From: Euptelea pleiosperma
Taxonomy: Eukaryota; Streptophyta; Magnoliopsida; Ranunculales; Eupteleaceae
Length of the DNA stretch: 64,000 nucleotides
Reading direction: 5' to 3'
NCBI GenBank assembly: GCA_035048495.1
Contig: CM068540.1
Location: 4,696,829-4,760,828 of the forward strand
Position numbers and translations under genes: made by a program. Numbering within the stretch: the stretch's first letter is position 1; each line of letters opens with the position of its first letter. Below are positions 23,015-36,300 of the stretch, in pieces. The notes below the pieces were generated by a model that was not told the origin of the DNA, did no database searches, and saw only the letters and a program-made list of their open reading frames with translations.

Positions 23015-24439
23015 TTAAGCATCCATTGAATTTCTCACATGTTCAACCCCTTTTATTACTATTTCTCCTCTAAGCTTTAGTCCTTGCAACTCTCCAATAC
23101 CACAACCATTGTCCAGGCTCACAATGAACATGCTTAATGATTGGAGCCAAGTCATTTGCCCAAGCTCACTCGGCATGTGAGATAATGATCTACATCCAAA
23201 GATATCTAGGTATCTAAGGTTGTTCATAGTCTTAATGCCTTCAGGCAACATCTCAAGCTTATCACAGTTTCTTAGCTTCAGCGTCTGCAAATTTCTTAGC
23301 ATGCAGATGGATTCAGGTAATGATGTAATATCAGTGAGTGAGAGATTGAGGTACCTTCGATGTTTCAAATTGCCAATTGAAAGTGGTAGTGCTAGTAATT
23401 ACAGTATTACTCAAATCCAACACTCTTAAGCATTTATGATTTGAGATGAATGCAATAATAGGAGTGAACGCAAGAATGGACGGGGATCACGTAGAGGCTC
23501 AAGATTGATTGAAGATAAATCAGAGTGGGATTTGAAAATTCAATGACAAATGTCGAATGGTTCTGGGAAAATTTATTTGTCTTGCTAACCTCCATGGTAA
23601 AACATTCATTCATCGTTACAGAACATGCAAGATCATGCACAAGGTCAAGCATCTTTACATGTCTTCATTCTTCCATCAGCATCTTTACAAGTACAAATTT
23701 CTTCCTATTTAATACGTATGGAAGACGTCTTTGCATAGGATCCAAGTCCACAACCTCACCTACATTTTCACCTAAAGATTGTATGATTGCTTTTATAAGC
23801 CTTTTCACTTCAAAATCTTCCGATACACAGACCCAACTTTTGATCTCAAAATGTGTTTCAATCTTTTTATCATTGTAGATGTAGACTAGTTGAGCAAAAG
23901 TGGTCTTCCCAAGACCACCAATGCCAAGTATGGGAAAGATTGAAACATTTTCTTGACAATTCACCTTGTTTAGCAATAGGTCTATCACATATTCTTTCTC
24001 CTCGTCTCTCCCATAAACTTCTAGTTCATTTATGGTGGAGCCAGTCTCTCAGTTCCCCCCAAATTTAATGCCATTGTCTACAACTCCAACTCTGAAATGA
24101 AACTTGGACCTTTCTGTGACAGTCTCGTCAAATTTCTCCATAAGCTCTTTTATTCTTTTTCCCATCTTATGACGAAACATAACTTGTTTGAAATTGAAAC
24201 AAGATAAGAAAGATTGGCTTACCTGCTTGGTGCAGCTCCCATAATTCTGATTGTTGCTCTTCGCTTGCCCACTCATCCAAGACATCGTCCGCATCATAAG
24301 TCGCGGCCTTAAGTTTCCTTAACGAATTTCTGATGGCCTTATCCTCAAATTGCTTCGTCTCTACATCTTCAAGGACATCCTGAATTGTTGATAATGCGTT
24401 GGAAAGCATCTCCACATCTTTATGGACGCAAAATGCCAA
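23015..24439 (-). pseudogene. CC-NB-LRR (CNL) disease-resistance gene, broken
   Basis: Reading down the minus strand: an Rx-type coiled-coil N-domain (24439-24167; DVLEDVETKQF, LRKLKAATYDADDVLDEWA), a P-loop GIGGLGKTTFAQLVY near 23930-23890 followed by WVCVSEDFEV, a degraded MHDLVHDLA block (MLDLVHDLA, about 23650), and leucine-rich repeats ending near 23015 (SLPESICMLRNLQTL, LRYLDIFGC). CNL proteins are intracellular immune receptors. Here the frame shifts several times. The NB-ARC domain lacks everything from kinase-2 to the winged helix: the frame runs from KKFVLV almost directly to the MHDLVHDLA block. LRRs are few. It cannot encode a working receptor. Confidence 0.85.
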
Positions 24440-24846
24440 ACCAAACTCCTCTGGATTATGGAGTCGAGCTTGTCAAAAACTATTCGAAGAAGTGGAGAGA
24501 CAAGTTGAAGAAGAACTGCATCTGCCATCTGTCTTGGTATCTGAATTACCTAGATGATCAAGTTGCTTTTATTAGAAGAGAGATGAAGGAAGAACCTTTC
24601 AATCTCTCTTGCAAGAAGAATTGTTGTGATAACGAGGCTGTCTTTGAATACTCAAAAGTGTCATATCCGATGCTAGTTTTCAAGAAACTACTCGAGTTTG
24701 AGCAAAAACGGCTTGAGTTTGAGCAAATATCGCTTAAGGCGATTATCAATAGTTGGTCCGAGAGGATGATCAACCACACTGGGACTGAGACATGCCCCAA
24801 ACTCCTACCTGAGGTAGTAGTGAAGAATTTTCAAATTCAGCCTAAT
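24440..24846 (+). other. Open stretch of unknown origin next to the CNL relic
   Basis: The plus strand is open through this segment and on into the neighbouring MITE (overall frame 24385-24975, 196 codons). The peptide is Lys/Glu-rich with a KKLLEFEQKRLEFEQISLKA helix-like stretch, and I recognise no family. The first 55 bp are antisense to the CNL coiled coil and the last third is MITE, so the ORF as a whole is not a gene. The middle part may be a captured fragment. Confidence 0.25.
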
Positions 24847-25165
24847 GGAAGAGGCATTTTTGGTAGTCACCACTGCCATCTGGGCCCACTGACCGCATGG
24901 ATGTTTAGCCCACCCTTTAATAGACATTCATACAAAAAATCAGATTGTTTAATGATTTTTAGCCGTTGGTTTTAGTACTCAAACGATGGTTGTATTCAAC
25001 GGCTATAAGAATGCCTTAAATGGTGCTAAAAAGTGTTAAAATCTAATGGTTATAGATTACCAATCAAGGTGATTTTTGGTCTGTATATCCACCAAGGGGT
25101 GAGATATACATCCAAGCGGTCAGTGGGCCCAGATGGCAGCGGTGACTACCAAAAATGCCGCTTCC
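24847..25165. mobile_element. MITE with long (about 60 bp) terminal inverted repeats
   Basis: GGAAGAGGCATTTTTGGTAG on the left pairs with GGAAGCGGCATTTTTGGTAG read inward from the right. Pairing continues through the GTCACC, GGGCCCACTGACCGCATGGATG and AGCCCACCC blocks with few mismatches. Non-coding, 319 bp. No convincing target duplication was found. A degenerate relative lies at 22405-22620. Confidence 0.8.
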
Positions 25166-25673
25166 GCAAATGAACAGTTTCAAGCATACCTTGTTACATC
25201 TTTTTCCTTAATAATTTATAACCGTTGAATTTAGTCGTTTCATGGGTTACTTTTTTAACCGCGAGATCCGAGCATTTTTTGGGAGTACTCAGATCCGAAG
25301 GTTATAAATAACAAACCATGTTGATTTTGGTAGGTAGGTCCCACATAGGGATGGGACAAACATCCATACGGTCAGCTGTCTCTGACAAAGTGCCGCATCA
25401 CTCAATACTTTGGTCTGTCATCAACGTTGACGAGGAATGCGACCGTCCAAGAAATGCTCTTTTGTTTTCTGGATCGTTTGCATATATTGCAGTCTAGTTT
25501 TTCCCCATTTGTCTGATACTGGATCGTAGTCACTGATATACTCGTTTGTTTTTTTTTCTCTTACAAGCTGAGTTTCACCGCATAGGTCCACCAAGGGTGG
25601 ACCAAACACCATGGATAGTGGACTTCCACGTGACATTTTAGAAGAGGGACTTCAAACACACCATAAAAAATAG

Positions 25674-26601
25674 GGCCTTTTTGCTTTACCCCCCTCACGT
25701 TATTGATGCAATTTGCATCTCACCCTTTGACCATGGTCAACGACGTTGACCATAGATGGCCATTGATGGACATCCCAATATTTTTTAAATGACTATAATG
25801 ACCTTGGGTGAGACACAAATATTTCAAAAAACATTGGGTGTGATTCAAATTACATCAATAAAGGGGGACAAACAAAAAATCCATTTTTTTTTTGGATTGT
25901 GAGCTCAAAACCTTCATTTACTTTTGGCCCAACCATAAGTGGACCTACAGACCAAAATTTTATTTAATTGTTAATTTTTAAGCATTTGATATAAAATCTC
26001 ATAATGAACTCACCTTCATAGGTTGTTAAGCAGGCTAATGTCCCTCGTCAATGATGACAAGGGACCACAATATGAGCCATGTGGCACTCTTAGAGGTCAC
26101 TAACCGTATGGATTTTGGGCCCATCGCTAGGTGGAGATGCATACCAAATACAGCCTGATTAGTGATTTCAAACCATTGGATCTTTGTACCCCAAATAATG
26201 CTCAAATTCTACGGATAAAATCGACCCAGGAAAATGACTCTAATCCAATGCTTAAAAATAAACAATATGACTAATTTTTGGTCTGTAGGTCCACCTATGG
26301 TTGGGTGAAAAGTAAATGAAGAAAGGTTTTGAACTCAATCCTTTAAAAAAAAAAAAAAAAAAATCAGCAAAATAATAAATTTTTTGCTTGTCCTTACTTT
26401 ATTGATGCCATTTGCATCACACCCAATGTTTTTAAAACATTTGCGTCTCACCCAAGGTTATTAGTCATTTAAAAAATATTTGGATGTCCATCCGAAGACC
26501 GTTAATGGCTGTCTATGGTCAAAAGGTGAGTCGCAAATATTTTAAAAACATTGGGTGAGATGCAAATTGCATCAATAAAGGGTGTAAAGCAAAAAAAACC
26601 G
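25674..26601. mobile_element. Composite palindromic element (MITE - MITE - inverted MITE)
   Basis: Two copies of one MITE stand in opposite orientation: 25674-25880 (TTTGCTTTACCCC, ATTGATGCAATTTGCATCTC) and about 26375-26601, whose reverse complement reads TTTGCTTTACACCC, ATTGATGCAATTTGCATCTC. Between them is a second inverted-repeat element, 25894-26341, with arms such as GACCTACAGACCAAAA / TTTTGGTCTGTAGGTC. The whole is a 0.93-kb imperfect palindrome. TAAAAAATAG flanks it on both sides (25664-25673 and 26602-26611), compatible with a 9-10 bp Mutator-type duplication, though the word is A-rich. Non-coding. Confidence 0.7.
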
Positions 26602-27727
26602 TAAAAAATAGTAGGTGCTCCGTGCTCAGTTGAGCGTGGTCCCACTTGGTAAATGGTATGGCCACCCATCAGCAATTCAACCCAGATCATTTAGTGACCC
26701 ACCATCAAATGGGTCCCACTTGGATAATTTTCTATACCTGTCTTGAGTCTTGACTCAGTGATCCAAATCAGCAGCAATAGATCTATTGCATTTTTTGGGA
26801 CAGTAACTAAACAGAAAGAGAGAATAATAGGTGATACTCAAATCAGGGACAGTCTATCAATGGTAGGGTATGAGCATGAGATGAACACGGGCACTGTCCA
26901 CGTCGTCAGAATCAGATGGACGATCTGAATTAACGACCTACCACTCACCTTCACCTGGCAAGAAAAAAACCGCCCGTGCACAGAAGAAGTCTGCACCATC
27001 TTTTAACAAAACCTTTTCCATCTTCTTGATTTCTATGAAATAGAGCTCCCTGGCAGCTAAAAATTCAACCTCCCCAACAGGTTAAAGTTCAGATTTACTG
27101 CCATTTATAAATGATAGTAGAAGAAACAATATCAACAAAACTACAAAAATGCAATAGATCGACACATGAGTATATTTGTTATTTTTACAAGGGGCATAAG
27201 CATATGCAAGTAATTTCCCCAATATATATTCTCCGAACTTCAGTTCCTTCGTGCGGACACAAATTAAAACCTACAAAAGAGAAAAATAGGCAATGTCATG
27301 GTGTTTTCATTTGAAAATGGAAATGGGATTTTTAGAAAATTAAGGGGCCTAAGCAGTTATGTTATCCTCATGCTGCTTGTTTGCTTGAGCACTTGCCATG
27401 GGTCGATTGATGTTGTAATCTGCTCACAAGTGCAGGAGCTCTATCAAATATGTCGCACAAGGGATAAGATTACTGACTCATCCCAGGAGCTTCCAAATGC
27501 AGTGTGTTGAAAAGCATAGCATCAGGGCTCATCACCTTGGATTTTTAAACATGGATTTCACCTAATAAAATCTTTCTCAAATTTTTTTTTCTTCTTTTTT
27601 ATCAGTTCTGACCAAGTCAAATTCACTTCAGAGCCAAAAACCAAGAAGGAAATATAGGTAGCTTTCACAAGGCAGAAAATCAATTTCATGTAGCTCTCAG
27701 TTCCAACAGAGCAGACATGTACCTCGA

Positions 27728-27790
27728 CTAAGGAAGTAGATGTGATCGAAATATGAGGGGGTAAGTACAGCACCAGCCACTGCTCCAGCA
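27728..27790 (-). CDS. ALADIN: ALADIN exon 13 (terminal)
   Basis: 63 bp after acceptor TTATGCAG. It reads [20 protein letters not shown] and TAG at 27730-27728. An alternative, duplicated acceptor lies 78 bp upstream (exon would start at 27868) and would add 26 residues in frame. The proximal acceptor is preferred because it gives the conserved C-terminus. Confidence 0.9.
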   Translation of the reverse strand, partial: CWSSGWCCTYPLIFRSHLLP

Positions 27791-30700
27791 CTGCATAAAA
27801 AGTGAAAATATGAGCTGACAGATGTTATATATGAGGGGGTAAGTACAGCAGCAGCCACTGCTCCAGCACTGCATAAAAAGTGAAAATATGAGCCGACAGA
27901 TGTTATATGTGTGTATGTATGTATGTGCAAAAAAAAGCAGTCAGTTGTCTCCTAACAAGCCCCCACCCAGGTTGCGTCTGTCGCTACTGGGGAACCAGCT
28001 AGCTGTTTTCAACAGTTACCCCTTTGGTTTAGAAGTGTTTTAAACCTTTTAAAATCAATAAACAGAAACTTGAGCGATTTCATTCCCACTCTCTTAGACC
28101 TTCACATGCAATTTCTTCATTCTCTGGCTTGAAACTTGCAATGCAGAGAATGAATGTGACAGAGAAACAACCAAATTTTTGAAGATCGTAGTCGGGTATT
28201 ACCAGAAATTGGCATGGCTATAGGAAGACTTCTAACAGAATGGTCATATGTTTTAAAGGAATTTCAAGAGATTAAGTTGGAAGATTTTATTCTTAATTGG
28301 GAGTCTGATTGAAGGGGTGGATGATTCCTAATTCTTACAAGAGGCATGGTTTTTGTATTTGTCTTTTTCTCTCCTACGTGAGAAGCTTTTGTTCATGCTG
28401 TATTTAGGGAATCTCTTACTTTTATCTTGTACATTTGATTATATACCATTGCCAATAAAAAATAAATAAATGAATAAAAATAAAAACTCAATCCAGACCC
28501 GATCTTGTCAGATCAGATAGGCTAGCACTGCATGTACATGTGTAGATTGGTAAGTGTGAATCTTTCGACAAACAATTCTAGATTGTAAAATACCACACAA
28601 GAGTGGAATGCCTTGAGACACACATACAAGAGTGATCAGATTTTAAGACGCAAAAACATACAAGAGAATGATCATATCTTACCACAGAGAGCAAGGGTCC
28701 TTGTTTGAACTTGTCATGAAAAGAAAATGCTAGCGGTTTGGGACTCTCTCCAGGCCCTCTAATAAACCCACTGGATTTGTTCAGAAGAAAGGTATGAATT
28801 AAAGAACACATTCAGATAGTTTTAAATTATACTCAATAAAAAAAATTGGCAAAAAAATTTAGTATAAAAACATAACTGAAGACAAACGAAGCCACCATAT
28901 GAACATAAAGAAAGGGAAAAGGAAACTGCTGGCAGTTAAAATAAAAAAAGCAACTAACATTAGTGACGCAGAAATGAGAGGAGTCCTTCTAACATCATAT
29001 ATGGCAATAAGACCACTGTACATCTCATCACCGCCTTTATATGACAAAGCCAATCTCTCTCCTGAAGCATCCCAGGCTATCTTCTCAATGCTCCGACTGC
29101 ATGATACAACAAGAACAAGGTAGATCAAGAACTAAAAGTTCCATGATTATCATCCAATATGCATGTGAGCATAATATTTTTTTTTGGTAAGAGCATAACT
29201 ATGTTACAAGTATGTGTAAGTAATGTGCATATATTATATACAAATAAGAATACTGCAATTTTTGTAGTAAACACAGTATCTGTAATTCATTTCTATTTCT
29301 CATTATTGTTACGTGTCTTTTCCTTTCTATTTTTCCATTTTCTCAACTTTTTCTCAAGCTAGAAGTTTTACACTAGCATCTCTGACAAGTATCAGATACA
29401 TAATCTGGAACAATAACCTCTTGCAATAGCTGATACATTCTCCAATACCAATAGTTATGTTGTTGCATGAGAACATAAACACAGAATCCCCTCAAAAAAG
29501 TATCTTGAATGAAGAATATAAAATTACAGTATATAAAGCTTCGCTCATGATGAATTGAGCATTTTAGGCAACTTTTTTTTTATCAATAATGGGATATTTT
29601 ATTGAGGGAGTTCAAGAGAGGAAAAATAACAAGGATCACTCCTCGCCACATTACAACACATCCCTATAGACTCATTTAGCTAGAATATCAGCCTTATCTT
29701 AGCCGTTCTTGGAACAAGTGGGAACAAGATGTTCACTGAATGAAATCCCAAATCTCTCTAATGATAAGAAACAATCTTCACGAACCTTTCTTTCTATCAG
29801 ATGCCCAAGTAATTACAATGCCCGAATCTCCCTCAACAATAAGATTACCCAAGCTTAAAGCCTTCACAATCTTATGACCTTCAAGGAGGGAAAGGGCTTT
29901 AGCTTTATTAGAGTCAAACTTCCCTAATGAAGACCAGGTTTAAAAAGGCTTTCTGAGGCTACGCCTTGACGCTCGCCTCGCCTCGAGGCTCTAAGAACAG
30001 CCTCGAGGCTATAGCCTCAGTGGTCATTTCAGAGGCTTAAGCCTCAATTCACTGAGGCTATAGCCTTGAGGTGCACATGAGGCTATAGCCTCACTTGTAC
30101 ATGTTAAAACCCAAAACTGTAACCCTTGATGTGACCATATTTTGGGTTTTTGCCTTATTTTTTATAACTACATATAAAATTTAATCAGTTTTCCTTCTTT
30201 AATGGTTTGTTTTTGTTGTTTTTTTAATAATATGATTGAAGAAGATGAGAGGGGTTTCTAAGAAGAATGAGAGTAGTGATAGTTGTATAAAGATTTGGCA
30301 TGGAAGTTTAGAGTTTGTTTTTGTTATTTTTTAAGATTTGATATCAGCATTCAGGCATTCCCGACAGCGTCGCTCGTAAGGTAAAAGTTATAGCCTAAAT
30401 TACTTTTATGCTTATTTAAGTTATTCTTTTTCACATGATATGATGTTTCTCATTTTTATAAAATTAATTATATTTTTTTAGAATTTTTTAAGCAATTTTT
30501 TTTAAAAAAACTGAGGCTTAAATGAGGCTTACGCCTCGGTACCGCCTCGAGGCTACGCATCACTTTTTTGTAACAAAACGCCTCAATTCCCGAACTAACC
30601 TTTTTAAACTTTATACACATATATAATTCTTTTTACACTTCCCATATTGACCCCCTTGCCCTATAAAGTCTAAAATGTCTGTTAGGAAGATCCAACTAAG

Positions 30701-33257
30701 CTCCATGAGGATGAGGAAATGACACTAACTCTCCCTAGGCATCTCCCAGTGGATAAAGTGACACTTCTCATACCCATTTTTAAGATTTTCATACATAATA
30801 GAATGTTGCAATAGCTTATTATCCACTTTGCATTATGAATTTATGTTCCGCAATGCTAGACTCCATTACATAAGTCTCAGAAGACCATAATAATGTATGA
30901 TTCTTGTTGGGAGTTCATAATAACCTGATCATGAATATTATAGATGGATGATATAGAAGATGAAGAGGTTGCAACCATAGTTGCAGCGAGTGTCGCATAT
31001 GTGGCTTGCATAGTGGCATACGAAATGAGGAATCTACCTAGAGCACCAATTAGGAATAGACACGGAGATGAGTATGATTCTTGCACTATGTATTCTGAAA
31101 GTGACATTGTATGTCATGAACAATTGCGCATGTTTAGGTCATCATCAATATATTGACCAAACACCTAATAGATCACGGATTACCTGATTCAAAACATGTC
31201 TCCGTTAAAGAACATATGGCTATGTTCCTTCTGATAATTGGTCACGATGTCCGAAATAGGCGTTGCAAGTTTGATTTTATACAATGTGGGGAAACAGTTA
31301 GTCGTTATTTCAATTGCGTGCTTAGGTCAGTCATAAGGATATATAAGTCTCCCGTAAAGTAGGCCACACCCAACAACTCACTTCGAAATAGTAACAGCAA
31401 TAAATCACTACTTTGAAGTATCTGTCACATTGAGGTTGTACAACACATTCAATATATAGTTATATTGATAATACATTGATCTGATATACGGATGGATATC
31501 TCATAGGATTGTGTGGAAGCAATCCTATAGCGGATAATGTGGGTTTGCATCTTACCTTCAACATATCCGGACCCGACTAAGAACATAAATGTTGAAGTAT
31601 AGGTTTATACTACAACTGTTGGCTCAGCCTAGATTCAGTTGGGACAATTAGAATTCATTTGTTGTTGCAAACAACAATGTCTGGGAAGCCTATACACAGG
31701 TATGTAACAATTTATTCTAATATAATATTATTTCAATTAACCATATTAATGCGCGGCACACTTTTGAACGTCGAGTACCTGATGTGTCTTGTAGGTGAAT
31801 CCCAGAGCTACTCGGTATAGAAACATGGCGTTATCATTCTATCATCAAACGAACATTATCTTTGGTAACAATCATCCAGTCGAGTAAGAATGTTACTTTT
31901 ATGGCATCCATCATCTAGTAGAGTAGTACCCCACTAGTTTTAATAGTTGAGTAGGAAAGTGTTATGACTCTTTCTCGCTTTTTGAGTTAGTTGTAGAATC
32001 ATATAAGTTGTTTCTTATATGATTAGTTAGAGCAATAACTATTACCAAATAAGGATGTTTGTTTAGAAATAGAATATGAATCATATTTGCTCTTTGGCAG
32101 GTTTATGACAAGTTTTGAAAATTTTCAAAAGTCATAAAAACAGAGGAAACTCTACCGAATTTTTTTATAAAATGAAAGGTCTATTAGATAAAGTAGATAT
32201 CATTATTTTAGGCTACATAATTTCTGATGTATGATTGGATCCTGATGTATGATATTAGATCAAACCTTTGGATCCTTGTACCCACACCACTATGAATAAT
32301 GCTCAAATTCCCACAGTTATAATCAGCCTATGAAATATACTCCAATCCAACGTTTGGAAATCACTATTGCATTATAAAAATGCAAAGCCAAAAATAAAAA
32401 AATTACAACGGGTGAGGCCCTAAGGATGATTTTGGGTGAAGATCTCCTAACTATTGCATTATACAAATGTGCAGCCAAAAAAACAAAAAATATTGCAATG
32501 GTGCTCAAGTGTCTAATGACATTAACTCATACGAACGTTGTAGGGCCCACATGGATGAGCACCTAGGGCTGATTTTGGTTGAGGATGATCTCCTAACCAT
32601 TTTGATCATCCTCCAAAAAAATCAGACCATTCTAAGTATTCTGACCCCATCAAAATGTGTGCTTAATTCTAAGCCATTCATTTTTAAAGTGCCACGTGGC
32701 ATTTTGGTTGAATATATTATATTAAATAAAAATTTACTTAATATCATATTATATCTATATCTACAAACAAAACAAAATAATGAGTCCATGTGGTAGTCTA
32801 AAACGTGTATGTATATATTTATACAATGCAATGCGATGCACTGAATCAGGCGCAACATCCACCGTTATCGGCACAACCAAACGCCTATAAATATAAAACG
32901 CACGCGAATTGTTGAGTCCCGCCAAACATAATGCATCCGAAGTCAAGCACGTTTAACGCGCGTGAATGCCTAAGTGCTCGCGTCCCTAAACACCCGTGAA
33001 AAAAAACAAACAGGGCCTAAGGTAAGTTGACCCCCATTGACATATGCATGTGAGGCGCAAGCTTCTAAGACAAGGCATTAAAAAAATGTGTAAAAGACAT
33101 GATGTGTAAGTCTTTTTTAAAGCCTCAGTAGACGAGGCGTAAGCTTCATAAGCTTTCAAGCCTTTTTAATAAGCTTTAGGGCGTTTTGGGAAAGCCTTGC
33201 ACTGAGGCGAGCCTCAATGTGTAAGCCTCAAAAGCATTTTAAAATATTGACTCACAA

Positions 33258-33308
<51 letters not shown>

Positions 33309-36300
33309 ATAAAGGCAAACATAAAGAAATACCGATGTGTTACATTAACGCATACAAATATATGGGGAAAGACGAAAGATCCTTTAGTTTTTCTCCTTTG
33401 GAGCATAACACTGCTATTTATTTTATTTTAAGGCCATTGTCCACACAAACACTTTGATTTTAGGGGGGGTAAGAGGTTTCCAAATGTTCTTGGACGAAAA
33501 GACTAAGGCTTGACCATAGTTAGAACTTTGAAGAAAGACTAAGATAAAAATAATCTGTTAGGTTCAAGGACCCAAACTCTTATCGACATTGGTGGAAATA
33601 TACACATCTTTCAACAAGGTGTGAAGAGAAGTCAATTCTTCTATATGGACCCCTCAAAGATTCCAAGGAATGTGATTATAGGGGAAGGATGTCACATAGG
33701 AGATAGATCTTTTTTTGCTTGAATCTGCGAATCTATAAATACGAGGAAACAAATCACAAAAGGGTCAGTCAACCCAACCATATATCTTATGGAAATCTAA
33801 TATACAAACATCAAATTGGATGGAAAGGAGAAAAAGAGGAACGAAGGTCAATAATTGCTTTTTTCAAGGAATTGGAGGATGGGATCTAGCAACTAAATGG
33901 CATCCCACCAATTGGAATCCATAAAAAACTTATTTACACTGCTATATATTTTATTTTAAGGCCATTGTCCACACAAACACTTTGATTTTGGGGGGAGTAA
34001 GAGGTTTCCAAATGTTCTTGGACGAAAAGACGAAGGATTTACCATAGTTAGAACTTTGAAGAAAGACTAAGATAAAACTAATCGGTTAGGTTCAAGGACC
34101 CAAACTCTTATCGACATTGGTGGAAATATACACATCTTTCAACAAGTTGTGAAGAGAAATCAATTCTTATATATGGACCCCTTAAAGATTCCAAGAAAGG
34201 TGAGTATAGGAGAAGGATGTCACATAGGAGATAGATCTTTTTTTGCATGCATCTGCTAATCTATAAATACGAGGAAACAAATCACAAAAGGATCAGTCAA
34301 CCCAACCATATATCTTATGGAAATCTAATATACTAACATCAAATTGGATGGAAAGGAGAAAAAGAGGAACGAAGGTCAATAATTGCTTTTTCCAAGGAAT
34401 TAGAGGATGGGGTCTAGCAACTAAATGGCATCCCACCGATTGGAATCCATAAAAAACTTACTTTGAATAATGATATCCGATGAGCACCTCCAAATCCACT
34501 TTTCAAGAAGAGCAATGTTCCTCTCTCTAATTTTACCTACATTTAAACCTCCTCAATCCTTAGGCATGTACACCATCTTCCATTCCACAAGATGATCCTT
34601 TTTTCACATCAAAAACAACTTCCCAAAGGAAGTCTCCTTGAATTTATTCAATTTTATCAACCATGTCGCTGGGCACCATAAAGAGTGATAAGTAATAACT
34701 GGAAAGTTATTAGACTTGATAAAAGTTAGTCTTCCTCGGTCCCTCCTAATGAACTGTAGTTCTTCTTCATGCCCAATCTCTTTTCATATTTTTCCACTAT
34801 TGGGTCCCAAAATGCAACCGACTTAAGCAGATGGCAAGAAGAAGCCGAAGGTACCACGGAAGCAAACTTTCCTCCTTATATTCCAAAGCATTAATGACCT
34901 TCCTTAATGAGTTAATCTCCACATAAATGCTCGCCAAGCAACCATTAGCCAAATTCACCTTTGATAGCAACACTGCTTCAAAATATTTGAAGATGCACTT
35001 CAAATTATGAATAAAGCCTGCATTGGATTCAAAGAACGTTGTTAAAGTGGGCCGGAAGACCCACAACAGGGGGTATGGTCCTCAGGTTCATGTGGTGGGA
35101 TCCTAAATCCAAGGGATGTGATCATCTCAATTGAAATTTGAAATGACTGGAATGGTGACCTCAACGGGTTTTATGGCTTCTCCAGTTTTGAAAACGATAC
35201 ATTAAACATCACAACAGTTTTGCTACCCCAAACAAATATAAATCTCAGTCCACCAGATTTTCCTGGGGAGCATGGTAAATCCATGAATTAATTCATAAAC
35301 AAGATATGGTGATCTTTTTTGGAAAATTTAGAATATATTAGCAACCTCTCTAAATGGTTAGTTTATTAGCCAAATATCTGTCCATAAAAGTAAAAAAAAG
35401 AAACTTAAAAGGGGACCAAAACAGAAAATGAGAATAGTATACAAGAAATTAGAATTAATATACCTGCCAGTCAATACTATTTCTGGTAAGTCGACCGGTA
35501 ATAGGTGTGCATCTGCAGAAAATCAACCAGGGACAACAAGCTCATGGTTATGTCTCTTGACAAGAAATATAATTCCCAAATGTTGGGAAGCAACAAACTG
35601 CATCTGACAATATTTTAAGAATAAAAGAATAAAATAAATAGATAAAACTGAAAGCATAGAAAACCTTACTAATATTACTAATTAGAAGAAAAGCACATAA
35701 ACAAAATAAGTATTGATGAGGACATCAAATCGTCCTATCCCAGAGTGTACCAGGTAACCAGAGGAGGAGGAGAACTGGAGTCGTGCCAGTGTCATTATAC
35801 TTTGATGACTTCTATGTGAACATTCAAGTTCTCCATGATATTGGGAACGGAAGACCCCACATGCATAGCATCTTGAAGACTCCACATTAGAAAAATGCAT
35901 GTGGGCTGCAATAGGGATCTATTTGTTAACTTTAGTCGATTTTAGTGTTGGTTTTAATTTTATTAGTTGTTTTGGGTGTCTTAGCAATTAGCAATTAGAC
36001 CCTTTCCCTTCACTATAGTGCCTCACTACCTTGCGGCACACCCCTATATCCATGTAGGACCCTGCAACACCCCCTCCTCCCCCTCTTCTTATGCAGCCAA
36101 TCCCCCCCACCCTCTTTTTCCCTTGGACCAGTTCTCCCTACGGCCCCTAATATTCCCCATAGCCCTGAGAACCAGAGCCTCATGCTCCCACTCCTGAACT
36201 GCACCTACTCACCTAAGGACCTCACTAAAGAACCTCACCTGCCCTGATAGTGCATATTAAACACACAAGTTGACGGTAAATTGACACAAATAGTGAACAT

